43,699 nt of DNA from an uncultured Myxococcales bacterium (GTDB lineage Bacteria > Myxococcota_A > UBA9042). Positions 14,962 through 23,262 of the stretch are shown piece by piece. The notes beneath the pieces are model-generated. The model did not search any database. It was not told where the DNA came from and saw only the letters and a list, made by a program, of their open reading frames with translations. Numbering within the stretch: the first letter of the stretch is position 1; every line of letters begins with the position of its first letter. The stretch is taken from contig CAISBR010000242.1 in NCBI GenBank assembly GCA_903883645.1, forward strand, positions 1-43,699, written 5' to 3'. A program made the position numbers and the translations under genes.

Positions 14962-16218
14962 TCAGGGTTCGTACAAAAGATGGCGAGCGCGCACACTGCC
15001 AAACGCCGTCAGGCCATCTTGCCACGAGGCTTCGATACTCTGCCAGTCGCGCCCAGCACGCAGCAACTCAAGCACTTGGTCATTGCCCCACACCCGGCCA
15101 AACCGGTGCGGATCCGCGATCTTGAGCTGACTGCCGAACTGCTTTTGCAGCGTCGTCAGGATCAGCAACGCCGCCCGCAGGGGGCGAAAGTCCTTAGAAC
15201 TCTTAAGGTGTAGCTGCACGCCGTGCACGGTCTTGCCGTCGTACTGGCCATGCCAAGGCAGCCATGTCATCGGGCGAAAGTGCAGATTGCGCAGGCCGTC
15301 GATATTTTTCGCCTGTTCATTCAGGCTGTTGGCAAAGGTCTCGGGGTCGATCCACGGCGCGCCGATGAGCTCGAATGGCATGGCGTTGCCACCGCCCTCG
15401 TTGCAATTGGGCCCGGAACCACACACCATTCCTGTCGCAACATACAGTATCGCATTCAGAGACTTGGGTATGCCCGGCGACGGGGGCACCCAGGTCAGGC
15501 CGGTGTCGTCCCACAGCATGCTGCGGTGCCAGCCCTTCATCTTCACCACTTCGAGCCTGCAGCCGATCTTGAGCTCTTTGTTATAGAAGTCAGCCACTTC
15601 ACCAATCGTCATACCGTGGGTCACCGGAAACGGCCCCCAACCAATCAGCGACTTGTACTTGGGTTCACGCATCGGCCCCTCGACCGTCAGGCCGCCGTGG
15701 GGATTGGGTCGATCTAGGACAATCACCGTTACATTCGCGGTCTTGGCGGCGTACATCAGCTTGCCGAGGGTCGACACGAAGGTATAGGTCCGCGAGCCGA
15801 TGTCTTGGATGTCGAAAATCACCGCGTCGACGTTCTTTAGGCTCTCTTGACTGGGCGCGCCCTGGCCACCGAACAGGCCCTCGATGGGCAGACCGGTGCT
15901 CGGTTCGATGCCCGGATGATTGCTGGTACCGTTGGCGGTCGCGCCGGCCAGACCGTGCTCAGGAGCGTATAATTGCACCAGTTTTACGCGCTTGTCGCTG
16001 CGCAGCCGCTCGAGCGTGGTTACCAGTTGGCCATCGACGGCCGACGGATTTGTGAGTAACCCCAGGCGCTTGCCCTGGACCAGCTCGATGCGGTCGCTCA
16101 GCAGCACGTCGATGCCGAGCGTGACTTTGGCGGGCTCGTCCGCCCCAGCCGGCGCGACCAGGAGCCATAGCGCGGCGAATGCAATTACGAATAGGCGATG
16201 CGGATGACGTAGAAACAC
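14962..16218 (-). CDS. Exo-beta-N-acetylmuramidase NamZ (DUF1343, GH171)
   Basis: A 418-residue secreted protein of the DUF1343 family, whose characterised members (NamZ, glycoside hydrolase family 171) release N-acetylmuramic acid from the non-reducing ends of peptidoglycan fragments. Residues 1-26 are a signal peptide ending PAGADE. Family words: LGIDVLL, LLTNPSAVDG, LYAPEHGLAG (PEHG, Glu87, expected in the active site), VIFDIQDIGSRTYTF, DRPNPHGG and GMTIGEVADFYN. Length is typical. The start is GTG at 16216-16218 with GGAG four bases upstream; it overlaps the 3' end of greB by 34 bases. Together with the C45 amidohydrolase elsewhere in the window it hints at envelope recycling or scavenging. 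Confidence 0.92.
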   Translation of the reverse strand: MFLRHPHRLFVIAFAALWLLVAPAGADEPAKVTLGIDVLLSDRIELVQGKRLGLLTNPSAVDGQLVTTLERLRSDKRVKLVQLYAPEHGLAGATANGTSNHPGIEPSTGLPIEGLFGGQGAPSQESLKNVDAVIFDIQDIGSRTYTFVSTLGKLMYAAKTANVTVIVLDRPNPHGGLTVEGPMREPKYKSLIGWGPFPVTHGMTIGEVADFYNKELKIGCRLEVVKMKGWHRSMLWDDTGLTWVPPSPGIPKSLNAILYVATGMVCGSGPNCNEGGGNAMPFELIGAPWIDPETFANSLNEQAKNIDGLRNLHFRPMTWLPWHGQYDGKTVHGVQLHLKSSKDFRPLRAALLILTTLQKQFGSQLKIADPHRFGRVWGNDQVLELLRAGRDWQSIEASWQDGLTAFGSVRARHLLYEP

Positions 16219-16706
16219 TTGACTCCACTTGGGGTTTGCACCCGGACTTCGTCGTCTTTGCGCTTGCCGAGCAGGGCAGCGCCCACTGGCGAGCGGTGGC
16301 TAATGTGCCCAACCGACAGGTCGACCTCGTCTTCGCCCACCACCGTCCAGGTGCGTTGGTTGCCGTCGTCGTCTTCGGCGGTCACGGTGGCGCCAAAATA
16401 AACCTGATCGGCATGGGCGACCTGCCGCGGATCGACCACTTGCGCACGATCCAGGCGCTGATCCAAGAACCGCAGCCGCCGATCAATCTCGCGTAGGCGG
16501 CGCTTTCCGTAGATATACTCGGCATTTTCGGAGCGATCGCCCATCGCCGCCGCTTCGGCCACTTCGCTGACCACCCGGGGACGCTCGACCTTGCGCAGCT
16601 GATCGCGCTCGGCGAGCATCTGGGCAAAACCGCTTGGCGTCATGTAGTTCGGACCTGTCGGCCGCGGCTTGTCGTCGTCGTCGTCTAGGTCGGTCACTGG
16701 GCTCAT
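16185..16706 (-). CDS. greB: Transcription elongation factor GreB
   Basis: A 173-residue Gre factor that rescues backtracked RNA polymerase by stimulating transcript cleavage. The chosen ATG (16704-16706) gives MSPVTDLDDDDDKPRPTG before the family core, which starts NYMTPSGFAQML. The coiled coil contains the catalytic acidic tip: AAMGDRSENAEYIYGKRR, where the Asp and Glu pair bind the second metal. The C-terminal FKBP-like domain ends GHISHRSPVGAALLGKRKDDEV. The YIYGKRRLREID word favours GreB over GreA. The acidic 13-residue N-terminal extension is not usual. The frame stays open to 16820 but the extra part does not look like Gre. Its end overlaps namZ by 34 bases. Confidence 0.92.
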   Translation of the reverse strand: MSPVTDLDDDDDKPRPTGPNYMTPSGFAQMLAERDQLRKVERPRVVSEVAEAAAMGDRSENAEYIYGKRRLREIDRRLRFLDQRLDRAQVVDPRQVAHADQVYFGATVTAEDDDGNQRTWTVVGEDEVDLSVGHISHRSPVGAALLGKRKDDEVRVQTPSGVKCFYVIRIAYS

Positions 16707-16865
16707 GGCTGCGCTGACCCGCACCCGCGGGGGCTGCCAAGTATGGGGGGATAGAAGACAATTGTCGAGAGTGCGGCCAAGCTCGCCGCAGTGGTGGCGT
16801 TGCCGCGCCGTTCCAAGCACAATCGGCCGCGTCAGGCGCCGACTGGGGCGCGGGCGCGGTAGGCG

Positions 16866-18179
16866 ATGCGACGTTGGGGCTGGATTGCGTTGGGTCTGCT
16901 GGTGGTGGCGACGATTGCCGCGCTGGTGTGGTCGCTGACGTCGGACCCCGAGCGGCCGGCCGCCCTAGTCGATGAACCGGAGCAAGAACAAGCAGTTAGC
17001 AAGCCAAAGCCGCTGCAGCCAAAGCCGCCTGCGCCCGCCCCGCCGCCGCCTGTGGCCCGCCCGCAAGCGCCGCCGCGACCGTTTGCGCCGCCTGCCGACC
17101 CCAATCCCTTGCGTCTGGTACACGGCAGCGTTGTGACTCCCGACGGCCAGCCCGCGCCCTTCGCCCAAATTGTGACGGCGGACACGCAGCAGCGGGTGGT
17201 GTCGGTCAGCGACGCCTTGGGGCAGTTCGATGTGGCCAGCGACGTCGGCCCAGTGGTGGCAAGTCACGAGAACTTTGGACCTTCGGACCCTAGTACCCCG
17301 CAGCATACCGGCCACTGGCTGCTCGCGCTGCATCCTGGTGGCAAGCTGGTGGGGCGCGTAGTCGATACGCAGGGGCACGGAGTGGCGCAAACGCGGGTGA
17401 TCGTCACGCAATTTAGGCCCGAGCCGGGATCGCCGCCGGCCCACAAGCGGCCGGACCTGCAGGTGACCGATGCCGAGGGGCGCTTCGAGTTCGCGTCCGT
17501 CAAGCCGGGGACCTATGACTTGCGGGCCGAGCTGGCGGGGCGAGTGCCGGGAACATCCAATGGTATTAGCGTGCTCCGAGGTGGTCGCGCCGATGTGGTG
17601 ATTACTTTGCCGCTGGGGGCCAGTGTGCGCGGGCGGGTGACGTCGCGGCAAAATGGCCAGCCGGTGGCCAATGCCCAGGTGCTGTCGGCTGACCCGCAGG
17701 CGAGTGGGCCGGGTGCGACGGCAACTACCGATGCAGATGGACGTTTTGAGATTAAGGGCGTGGCGCCGGGGCGCGTGTCGCTGCGGGTGGCGCACCCCGA
17801 GTACCGTGCCGAGCTCGTCAGTGGCATCGAGGTGGCGGACGGCGCGGCGGCTCAGCGCGACGTGACGCTGGTGGTCAAGCAACCCGGTGAACACTTTGCA
17901 TTTCAGGGTATTGGCGCCAGCCTGCGCCGCGACGGCGATGCGATCGTGGTCGGCAGCTTGATGGATGACTCGCCAGCGGGTCGCGCCGGGCTTGTGGTGG
18001 GCGATCGCATCGTCGCGGTCGATCGCGGTGGCGTCGAGGGGATGCAACTTCCTCAAATTGTTGAGCGAATTCGCGGAGAAGCCGGTTCGGCGGTGCTGAT
18101 TGAAGTCGACCGCCCAGGCCAGGGTCGCATTACCATCCAGGTGCAGCGCGGCGAAGTGGTCGTCAAAGATCCGCAGTAG
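16866..18179 (+). CDS. Membrane-anchored protein with carboxypeptidase-regulatory-like repeats and C-terminal PDZ domain
   Basis: A 437-residue protein. Residues 4-25 form a single membrane span with basic residues first (MRRWGW), so the rest should face the periplasm. Residues about 38-78 are Pro/Ala/Lys-rich, like a TonB-type spacer. Three Ig-like carboxypeptidase regulatory-type domains follow, each with the pattern GxVxDxxGxPxxxAxV then DAxGxFxF: about 80-160, 165-250 and 253-335 (for example VTDAEGRFEFASVKPGTYDL and DADGRFEIKGVAPGRVSL). Residues about 345-430 are a PDZ domain (DDSPAGRAGLVVGDRIVAVD). Such proteins usually bind polymers or other envelope proteins. It is divergent from greB across 159 bases and convergent with the glutaredoxin gene. 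Confidence 0.85.
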   Translation: MRRWGWIALGLLVVATIAALVWSLTSDPERPAALVDEPEQEQAVSKPKPLQPKPPAPAPPPPVARPQAPPRPFAPPADPNPLRLVHGSVVTPDGQPAPFAQIVTADTQQRVVSVSDALGQFDVASDVGPVVASHENFGPSDPSTPQHTGHWLLALHPGGKLVGRVVDTQGHGVAQTRVIVTQFRPEPGSPPAHKRPDLQVTDAEGRFEFASVKPGTYDLRAELAGRVPGTSNGISVLRGGRADVVITLPLGASVRGRVTSRQNGQPVANAQVLSADPQASGPGATATTDADGRFEIKGVAPGRVSLRVAHPEYRAELVSGIEVADGAAAQRDVTLVVKQPGEHFAFQGIGASLRRDGDAIVVGSLMDDSPAGRAGLVVGDRIVAVDRGGVEGMQLPQIVERIRGEAGSAVLIEVDRPGQGRITIQVQRGEVVVKDPQ

Positions 18180-18206
18180 TTTTGCGTAGCTACCCAGCGA
18201 GTTGAG

Positions 18207-18908
18207 TTAGCCGCCCAGCGCGCGATCGATCGCATTGCGGTCAAAGCCCGAAATCAGGTGGCCGCGCACCCACAGAATGGGCACACCCTGCAAGCGATCC
18301 GCCGGCACGCCCGACTTCTGCGCCCGGGTCAACATGTCTTGACGGGCGCCCGGATCGCGCTCCAAGTCCTTCTCAACAAACGGAATATGCTTGAGTGTCA
18401 GGTACTCAGCCGCCTTCTTGCAGTAGCCGCACCACTGCGTGCGGTAGATAATGACGTCGCGGTCGGCCACGGCAGCCGCCGCAGGCTTGGGCGCAGAATC
18501 GGCAGGCGCTGCGGGTACTTCAACCTTGGCCACGGGCGCCGGGGCGTGCTGAGCCTCGATTTCTTGGCGTGCCACTGCTCGCACGGCGTACTTGCCACCC
18601 TGGGCTTGGCTTAGGTCTGCCACAAACACCCACGGCCCCTGCAAGGCTGGATCTTCATACGCCACAAGCACTTGCCCGCGCGCACCCTCGGGCACCTCGG
18701 CGGGTGTCTTCGCCGCAATCAGCTCGCCCGAAGCGGGTGAAAAATAGCGCAAGATCCACGGTCCGGCGGCATCGGTTACGGCCGGCGGCTGTGGTATGGC
18801 GGCAGGGGCCACTTGCGCCGGCTCGTCGTCGGGCGTCTTGGTGCAGCCGGCGGCGGCCACACTACCCAGGCAAATTGCCACGCGAATCACAAGAAGGGCT
18901 GTACTCAT
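18207..18908 (-). CDS. Lipoprotein with C-terminal glutaredoxin domain
   Basis: A 233-residue protein: signal residues 1-21 with lipobox AAGC (Cys22), a short beta-rich domain (about 50-110), an Ala/Pro/Lys linker (120-148) and a glutaredoxin domain (150-233). The active site is TQWCGYCKKA (Cys160, Cys163), with the cis-proline word GVPILWVRGHLISGFD (Pro210) that binds the substrate disulfide or glutathione. Glutaredoxins are usually cytoplasmic; here the signal would place it on the outer side of the membrane, so it may reduce or shuffle disulfides in the periplasm. The first domain resembles DUF4124-like leaders of such proteins. It shares ATGA with the upstream HEAT-repeat lipoprotein. Confidence 0.86.
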   Translation of the reverse strand: MSTALLVIRVAICLGSVAAAGCTKTPDDEPAQVAPAAIPQPPAVTDAAGPWILRYFSPASGELIAAKTPAEVPEGARGQVLVAYEDPALQGPWVFVADLSQAQGGKYAVRAVARQEIEAQHAPAPVAKVEVPAAPADSAPKPAAAAVADRDVIIYRTQWCGYCKKAAEYLTLKHIPFVEKDLERDPGARQDMLTRAQKSGVPADRLQGVPILWVRGHLISGFDRNAIDRALGG

Positions 18909-19711
18909 GGTCCCTTTGTAGCGAGCTTGCGGGTCGCCAGCAGGTTGTCGACTTCGTAGCGCAGGTGGGGCGCGCGTTCGCTCACCAAAAGCTCAAGCGC
19001 GGCTATTACTTGCGCCTCGCCCGCCCAGGGCTGACAGGCCCGCAGCGCTGCCAACTCAACGACCGGGCTACGGTCTGCCAGTGCCCCCAGGATAAGCCCT
19101 TTAGCTTCATCAGCTTGCGGCGTGTTGGCGTAGCCTTGCAGCCCGCGCACCGCCTCGGCCCGCAACAGCTCGGTGCCCTGCGACAGGTCTTCGGTTAGGC
19201 CGGGCAGGGCACTCGCTTCGCCCAGCGTACCTAGCTCGACTCGCGCGGTCGCCGCTACCTGTAACTCACTGTCGCTCAAGGCTAAACGTAGGCTTAGGCG
19301 CTCAGTTCCCGCTTGCGTCAAGTGGGCGCGACCTAACGCACCCAGTGCTTCTAACACAGCCACGCGCGTGGCGATTCCCGCTGTGGGCGAGTCGCACACG
19401 GGCCGCAAACGCAGCAATGCCGCCTGCTGCACCGCCGCGGGCGAATGGGCCAAGCGATCGACCAGTGCCCGCCGCACCGCCCGGCTATCGGTCGTAAGTA
19501 GGCCAAAACAAGTGCCCATCGAGCAGGCGCCGCGCTGGCCACCGCCCGCACAATCGCCATCGCTTTGGCAAAGGCGCGTGGGCCCCAGACCATCGACTAG
19601 TGCTAGTACGGCTTGCGCGGCATCGACCGGAGCCTCGGCAGGTGGGGGGGTGCTGCAGCCGCAAAGCCAGGTAAGTACAGCGAAGAACACGGCCTGCGGC
19701 AGTCGCACCAT
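18905..19711 (-). CDS. HEAT-repeat lipoprotein
   Basis: A 268-residue protein with signal residues 1-18 and lipobox LCGC (Cys19). After a Cys-containing segment (LCQSDGDCAGGGQRGACSMGTC, likely disulfides as in many secreted myxobacterial proteins) comes a run of alpha-helical HEAT-type repeats, from about residue 80 to the end, with recurring words such as AVLEALGALG, AVRGLQGYA and ELAALRACQPWAG. HEAT repeats form scaffolds; no catalytic site is visible. Its ATG follows immediately after the TAG of the larger HEAT gene, and its stop overlaps the glutaredoxin gene, so the three form a tight operon. Confidence 0.82.
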   Translation of the reverse strand: MVRLPQAVFFAVLTWLCGCSTPPPAEAPVDAAQAVLALVDGLGPTRLCQSDGDCAGGGQRGACSMGTCFGLLTTDSRAVRRALVDRLAHSPAAVQQAALLRLRPVCDSPTAGIATRVAVLEALGALGRAHLTQAGTERLSLRLALSDSELQVAATARVELGTLGEASALPGLTEDLSQGTELLRAEAVRGLQGYANTPQADEAKGLILGALADRSPVVELAALRACQPWAGEAQVIAALELLVSERAPHLRYEVDNLLATRKLATKGP

Positions 19712-21616
19712 CTAGCCACCCAACAGGGTCAGAGCCGCCGCAATGCGCAGTCGCTCGTCGGGCTCGTCTAGGAATTTATTCAGCAGTTCAGGCACTTCTT
19801 TGTCACCCTTCAGCTTGCTCAGCATCCGAATCGCCGCCACCCGCGCCCGCGTGCCCGACTGCAGCGCCGTCGACTTGACCGCCACTGCCACCTTGGCCTT
19901 GTCCATGTCGAGCAACTGGCGAAGTAGGCGAATCTTCAGGTCTTCGTCGTCCGTCGTGTCAAGGAGCTTGAACAGGATGCGCTGCTCGGCTTCGGGCAAA
20001 AGGTGTAGCGCGATCAGGGCCTCTTCGCGCACCAGCACTGCATTGTCGTCGCGGCCCGCGTCGCTCAGCGCCATCTCTAAGAAACCTTCCATCGTTTTAT
20101 TGAGTTCGCGCGTCAACTCGAGGACCACACCGCGCGGCAGCCAGCGCAGCGAGCGCTTCCACACATCGGCGGCCTTGGCCACATCGCTCAGGATAAAGCC
20201 GCGCACCGCTTCGGCGCGAATATGAATTTCATTATCATTCAAGGCGTTCTGCAGGCCACCGCGCACCGTCGCATCGCCCGAGTCGGCTAGCGCCCGCACC
20301 ACGATGCGCCGCACTACGGGGTCGCGCTCGCGGGTAAAGAATACGAGCGCTTGGTAGGCGTCCTTGTGCTTAATCCCCGACAAAGCCTTGATCAATTCGA
20401 GCCGCACCCGCTCGTCGCGTTCCGCCTCCATCGCTTCTTTGAGAGGGGCGACCGAGATGGGGCTCGAGATATGCGCCAGCACCCGCGCCGCCGCCACGCG
20501 CACGCCGGGGATACCGTCGACCAGGTACTTGTGCATCTCGCCGATACGGCCCGCGCCGCCCACCCAGCCCAGATAAAACACGCCGGTAGCGCGCACATCC
20601 ACGTCGGTCGAGTCGGCCAGCGTCTGCGCTTCGCGTTGCATCGAGCGATCGCCCGAACGGGCCAAAATCTCATAGACTTGGAAAAGCACGTCGGGATTCG
20701 GTCCCTGCGCCAGAATCGGCTTGAGGCCCGCCGCGTCGTCTTTGTCGGCAATGCGCCGGTAGGCCGACAGGGCTTCGAGCTGCGCCTTGTCTTTGCTGCG
20801 AACAGCCAGTGCAATCAGAGCCTTGCCTACTGTGCGATCGCCGTGCAGCGCGCGGACCATCACGATCCGATCGAGCACCGCCGCGTCTTTGCTTTTGGCG
20901 AAAGCCAGATACGGCACGCCCAAGTGCTCGTCCGACGAGGTCGCCATATCGAGCAGCAGCTTGGTCACCGTGTCGTTCGCCGCCTGGGCTTTTGCAATCG
21001 CTTCAAGTGTCTTGCCCTGCAGCACCGGGTCGAGCTTCTTGATCGCCTTTTGCGCCGCACCGCTGACCAGCGCCTCTTTGCTGCCCAGGGCCGCCACAAG
21101 AAATGGCGTCAGCAGCGCACGATTGCGCGTGAGCATACTCGCCACGATTTTGTCGTGCTGATCGTGCTCCTTGTCAGCCAGCACTTCGAGCAGGATGGCC
21201 ACACCGTCTTTCTCGGGCAGCTCGTCGATGATCGGCAGCACCTCGAGTGGCGACAGCACCGGCATGGTCAACGCGTCGTGAAGTACCTTGCGCCACATGG
21301 GGTTGCCGGTGGCGTGCAGCGCAAAGGCCACGCCGGAGCGCACCACCCATTGCGGGTCGGTCGTGCCATCTTCTAGCGTCTTCTTCAGGTCTTTATTGCC
21401 CTTGTCGAAGACCAGGCCGCGAAATGCCATGCCGCGCGCGGTAAAGTCGGCCGACTTCAGGCCGCTGCGCACCACGTTGAGCGCGTTGTCTTTGGGCGTG
21501 AGCTTGCTCGCAGCGGGGGCGGCGTAGGCGACGGCGGGCAGTACGCTCACCGCGCCGGCCAGTCCTAGGCAAATGGGGGCCAAGCGGCTTGTAATTCGTG
21601 CAAAAGTCGGGCGCAT
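19712..21616 (-). CDS. Secreted HEAT-repeat protein
   Basis: A 634-residue protein. Residues 1-32 look like a Sec signal with cleavage after AVAYA. The mature chain is almost entirely HEAT repeats: alternating helices with conserved Asp/Arg/Val positions, for example DVRATGVFYLGWVGGAGR, VRVAAARVLAHIS, VRLELIKALSGI and IHIRAEAVRGFILSD. It should form a superhelical scaffold in the periplasm or on the cell surface. AAGGAA five bases before the ATG supports the start, and a likely sigma-70 promoter lies 33-62 bases upstream. It is the first gene of the HEAT, HEAT and glutaredoxin operon. Confidence 0.85.
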   Translation of the reverse strand: MRPTFARITSRLAPICLGLAGAVSVLPAVAYAAPAASKLTPKDNALNVVRSGLKSADFTARGMAFRGLVFDKGNKDLKKTLEDGTTDPQWVVRSGVAFALHATGNPMWRKVLHDALTMPVLSPLEVLPIIDELPEKDGVAILLEVLADKEHDQHDKIVASMLTRNRALLTPFLVAALGSKEALVSGAAQKAIKKLDPVLQGKTLEAIAKAQAANDTVTKLLLDMATSSDEHLGVPYLAFAKSKDAAVLDRIVMVRALHGDRTVGKALIALAVRSKDKAQLEALSAYRRIADKDDAAGLKPILAQGPNPDVLFQVYEILARSGDRSMQREAQTLADSTDVDVRATGVFYLGWVGGAGRIGEMHKYLVDGIPGVRVAAARVLAHISSPISVAPLKEAMEAERDERVRLELIKALSGIKHKDAYQALVFFTRERDPVVRRIVVRALADSGDATVRGGLQNALNDNEIHIRAEAVRGFILSDVAKAADVWKRSLRWLPRGVVLELTRELNKTMEGFLEMALSDAGRDDNAVLVREEALIALHLLPEAEQRILFKLLDTTDDEDLKIRLLRQLLDMDKAKVAVAVKSTALQSGTRARVAAIRMLSKLKGDKEVPELLNKFLDEPDERLRIAAALTLLGG

Positions 21617-21648
21617 CGCAGTTCCTTGGGCCGCCAGTGCGGCGCGCT

Positions 21649-21678
21649 AGAATCCGCCGGTTGCGGGCGGCGTGTCAA
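21649..21678 (-). promoter_or_regulatory. Probable sigma-70 promoter of the HEAT-repeat operon
   Basis: On the minus strand a perfect -35 TTGACA (21673-21678) and a -10-like GATTCT (21649-21654) are separated by 18 bases, about 33 bases upstream of the ATG at 21616. The -10 is a weak match to TATAAT. The position is right and no competing site is seen in this 127-base gap. Confidence 0.45.
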
Positions 21679-21743
21679 CCGAGCCCAAAACGCGCCATGC
21701 AGAGCAATGCACCATCGTTCTACTGGCTGAAATTAAAGCTAAG

Positions 21744-22934
21744 TTAGTTCTTCTTGACGAGCAGCCGCTCGACCTCGGCGATGGCCTCTTGCTCCGCCCG
21801 CAGCCGCTGCGCCTCGTCGCGCAGGTCGGCAGCGCTGCTCAGGTACTCGCCAAAGTCTTGCCGGCCGCGCAGCAGATCGAATTGCGCTTGGGCGTCGTGC
21901 ACGATGCCGGTTGCGGCAAAAGCCTCGGCAGGCCCAGGGGAATTCGCCGCCAAGGCCAGCGCCTGGCGCACCAACAGCGCTTGCCGCAGCTGCCCACACG
22001 CCTGCAAAAGCCGCTTGGCATGGGTCAAGACATGGGCGCCGCGCTCTGTGTTCGCTTCGTCGCGGGTTTGCCACGCTTCGACCCAACCGTGTAGCTGGTT
22101 CGCGGCGCGCTCGACCCGTGAATGCTCAATATCAGCATACCGATCATCCAGTTTGCGCCAAACCGCCAGCGCTGGCTGCAGCTGGTTTTGCCACTTCGCC
22201 ACCTGGGCGCGCCATACCTCGACCTCGAGTCGCGCCCGTTGCCGCTCGGTCGCCTCTTGCGCCACCTGCAAGGTCGCCAGCACGGCGCTGCGCTCGGTCG
22301 CCGCAAGGCCCGTCTCGACCCGCACCCCCAGCTGAGCCATGCGCTCTGCCGACTGTTCGAGCTCGCGGATGTGCGCCTGCAGTCCATGCAAAACCTGCAG
22401 CGGCGTATGCGGCAAGTGCCCGTCGAAGCGCGCCGCCGCCCACTGCGCCAGCCGGGTTCGCCCCAGCGCCACTCCGGCCACCACGGCGATCGCGCCCCCG
22501 ACCAGACCACCCGCAGACGCCGCTAGCCAGGCCTTCAGCGGCCGGCCCGCCAGCGCTGCGAGCGCTCCACCCACCAGTGCGCCCTGCAACATCCCCTGGC
22601 CACTGCGAATTGCCCAGCCAATCAGGCCGCCCGCCAGCGCTGCCGCCGGCACCGCCAGCCAGGCCAGCACGGTCGACCACACCGGCAGCTGCCACGCGGT
22701 CGACAGCAGCGAACCCAGCACAGCGCCTAGCCAAAGCCCGCTTAGGCCGCCCACCCATGCACCCAGTTCGCTCCAGGTTGTGTACTTGGCGCGCGCCTGC
22801 CGCCAGGCCGACAGGGGGCCACTCAAACCGCATTGCGGGCAGTGGCGGGCGCGGCGGTCGACAAAAGCGCCGCACGCGCGGCACGTGCCAAACGCCTCGT
22901 GCACCAAGTCGCGACCATATCGGCGCTCAGTCAT
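21744..22934 (-). CDS. Zinc-ribbon, multi-span, glycine-rich membrane protein with cytoplasmic coiled coil
   Basis: A 396-residue protein I cannot assign to a named family. Residues 18-35 are a zinc ribbon (C18-x2-C21 and C32-x2-C35, words TCRACG and HCPQCG). Residues about 55-165 hold four or five membrane-compatible segments rich in Gly and Ala (for example GLSGLWLGAVLGSLL, AGGLIGWAI, GALVGGALAALAG and AGGLVGGAIAVVAGVALG), glycine-zipper-like. Residues about 180-396 are long Glu/Arg/Gln-rich helices, probably coiled coil. The layout suggests a membrane complex with soluble helices. It begins seven bases after the GlsB/YeaQ-like gene and lies in the same operon as the C45 hydrolase. Confidence 0.78.
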   Translation of the reverse strand: MTERRYGRDLVHEAFGTCRACGAFVDRRARHCPQCGLSGPLSAWRQARAKYTTWSELGAWVGGLSGLWLGAVLGSLLSTAWQLPVWSTVLAWLAVPAAALAGGLIGWAIRSGQGMLQGALVGGALAALAGRPLKAWLAASAGGLVGGAIAVVAGVALGRTRLAQWAAARFDGHLPHTPLQVLHGLQAHIRELEQSAERMAQLGVRVETGLAATERSAVLATLQVAQEATERQRARLEVEVWRAQVAKWQNQLQPALAVWRKLDDRYADIEHSRVERAANQLHGWVEAWQTRDEANTERGAHVLTHAKRLLQACGQLRQALLVRQALALAANSPGPAEAFAATGIVHDAQAQFDLLRGRQDFGEYLSSAADLRDEAQRLRAEQEAIAEVERLLVKKN

Positions 22935-22940
22935 GGGTAA

Positions 22941-23255
22941 CTATGGGCCCCGCAAGCGGTTATTGTTCGTTACGGCTACGAGCGCGGCCGCTACGCCAAT
23001 CTGCAGCAGCAGGCGCAAGCCCCACGTGTGCATGTGCAGCAGCCCCGCCAGCGCGCCGCCCGCCATCGAGCCGACCACGCCATACGCGATGGTGCGCACT
23101 AGGCCAATCTCGCGGTGGCCAGGCATCGCGAGGCGCGCCAAAAAGCCGATGACGAGACCGGTGATGACGGCCGACACCAACTTCATGATCGCACCCATCA
23201 TTACGCCGGCGATGAGGAGGCCGAGCACCACCAGTAAAAGCAAACCAAGTTCCAT
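22941..23255 (-). CDS. GlsB/YeaQ/YmgE-family (transglycosylase-associated-like) membrane protein
   Basis: A 104-residue membrane protein. The start is the ATG at 23253-23255 with GAGGT five bases upstream, much better than the long upstream extension of the frame. It has about three or four membrane spans; the centre GLVIGFLARLAMPGHREIGL, then YGVVGSMAGGALAGLL, matches the family's GxxAGxLARxxMPG and GxxGAxxGGxL words. Family members are small stress-induced membrane proteins of unclear role, named transglycosylase-associated without proven enzymatic activity. It is coupled to the C45 hydrolase gene (stop seven bases upstream) and the zinc-ribbon gene. Confidence 0.78.
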   Translation of the reverse strand: MELGLLLLVVLGLLIAGVMMGAIMKLVSAVITGLVIGFLARLAMPGHREIGLVRTIAYGVVGSMAGGALAGLLHMHTWGLRLLLQIGVAAALVAVTNNNRLRGP

Positions 23256-23262
23256 GCTTACC

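Noticed and set aside
16757..16766. GACAATTGTC palindrome in the greB/16866 gap, resembling the aceA sites
   Set aside because: Only 10 bp, with different centre spacing from the aceA palindromes; chance is likely.
20351..21376. 341-codon plus-strand open frame opposite the HEAT protein
   Set aside because: Composition (Arg/His-rich) and lack of motifs mark it as a shadow of the minus-strand gene.
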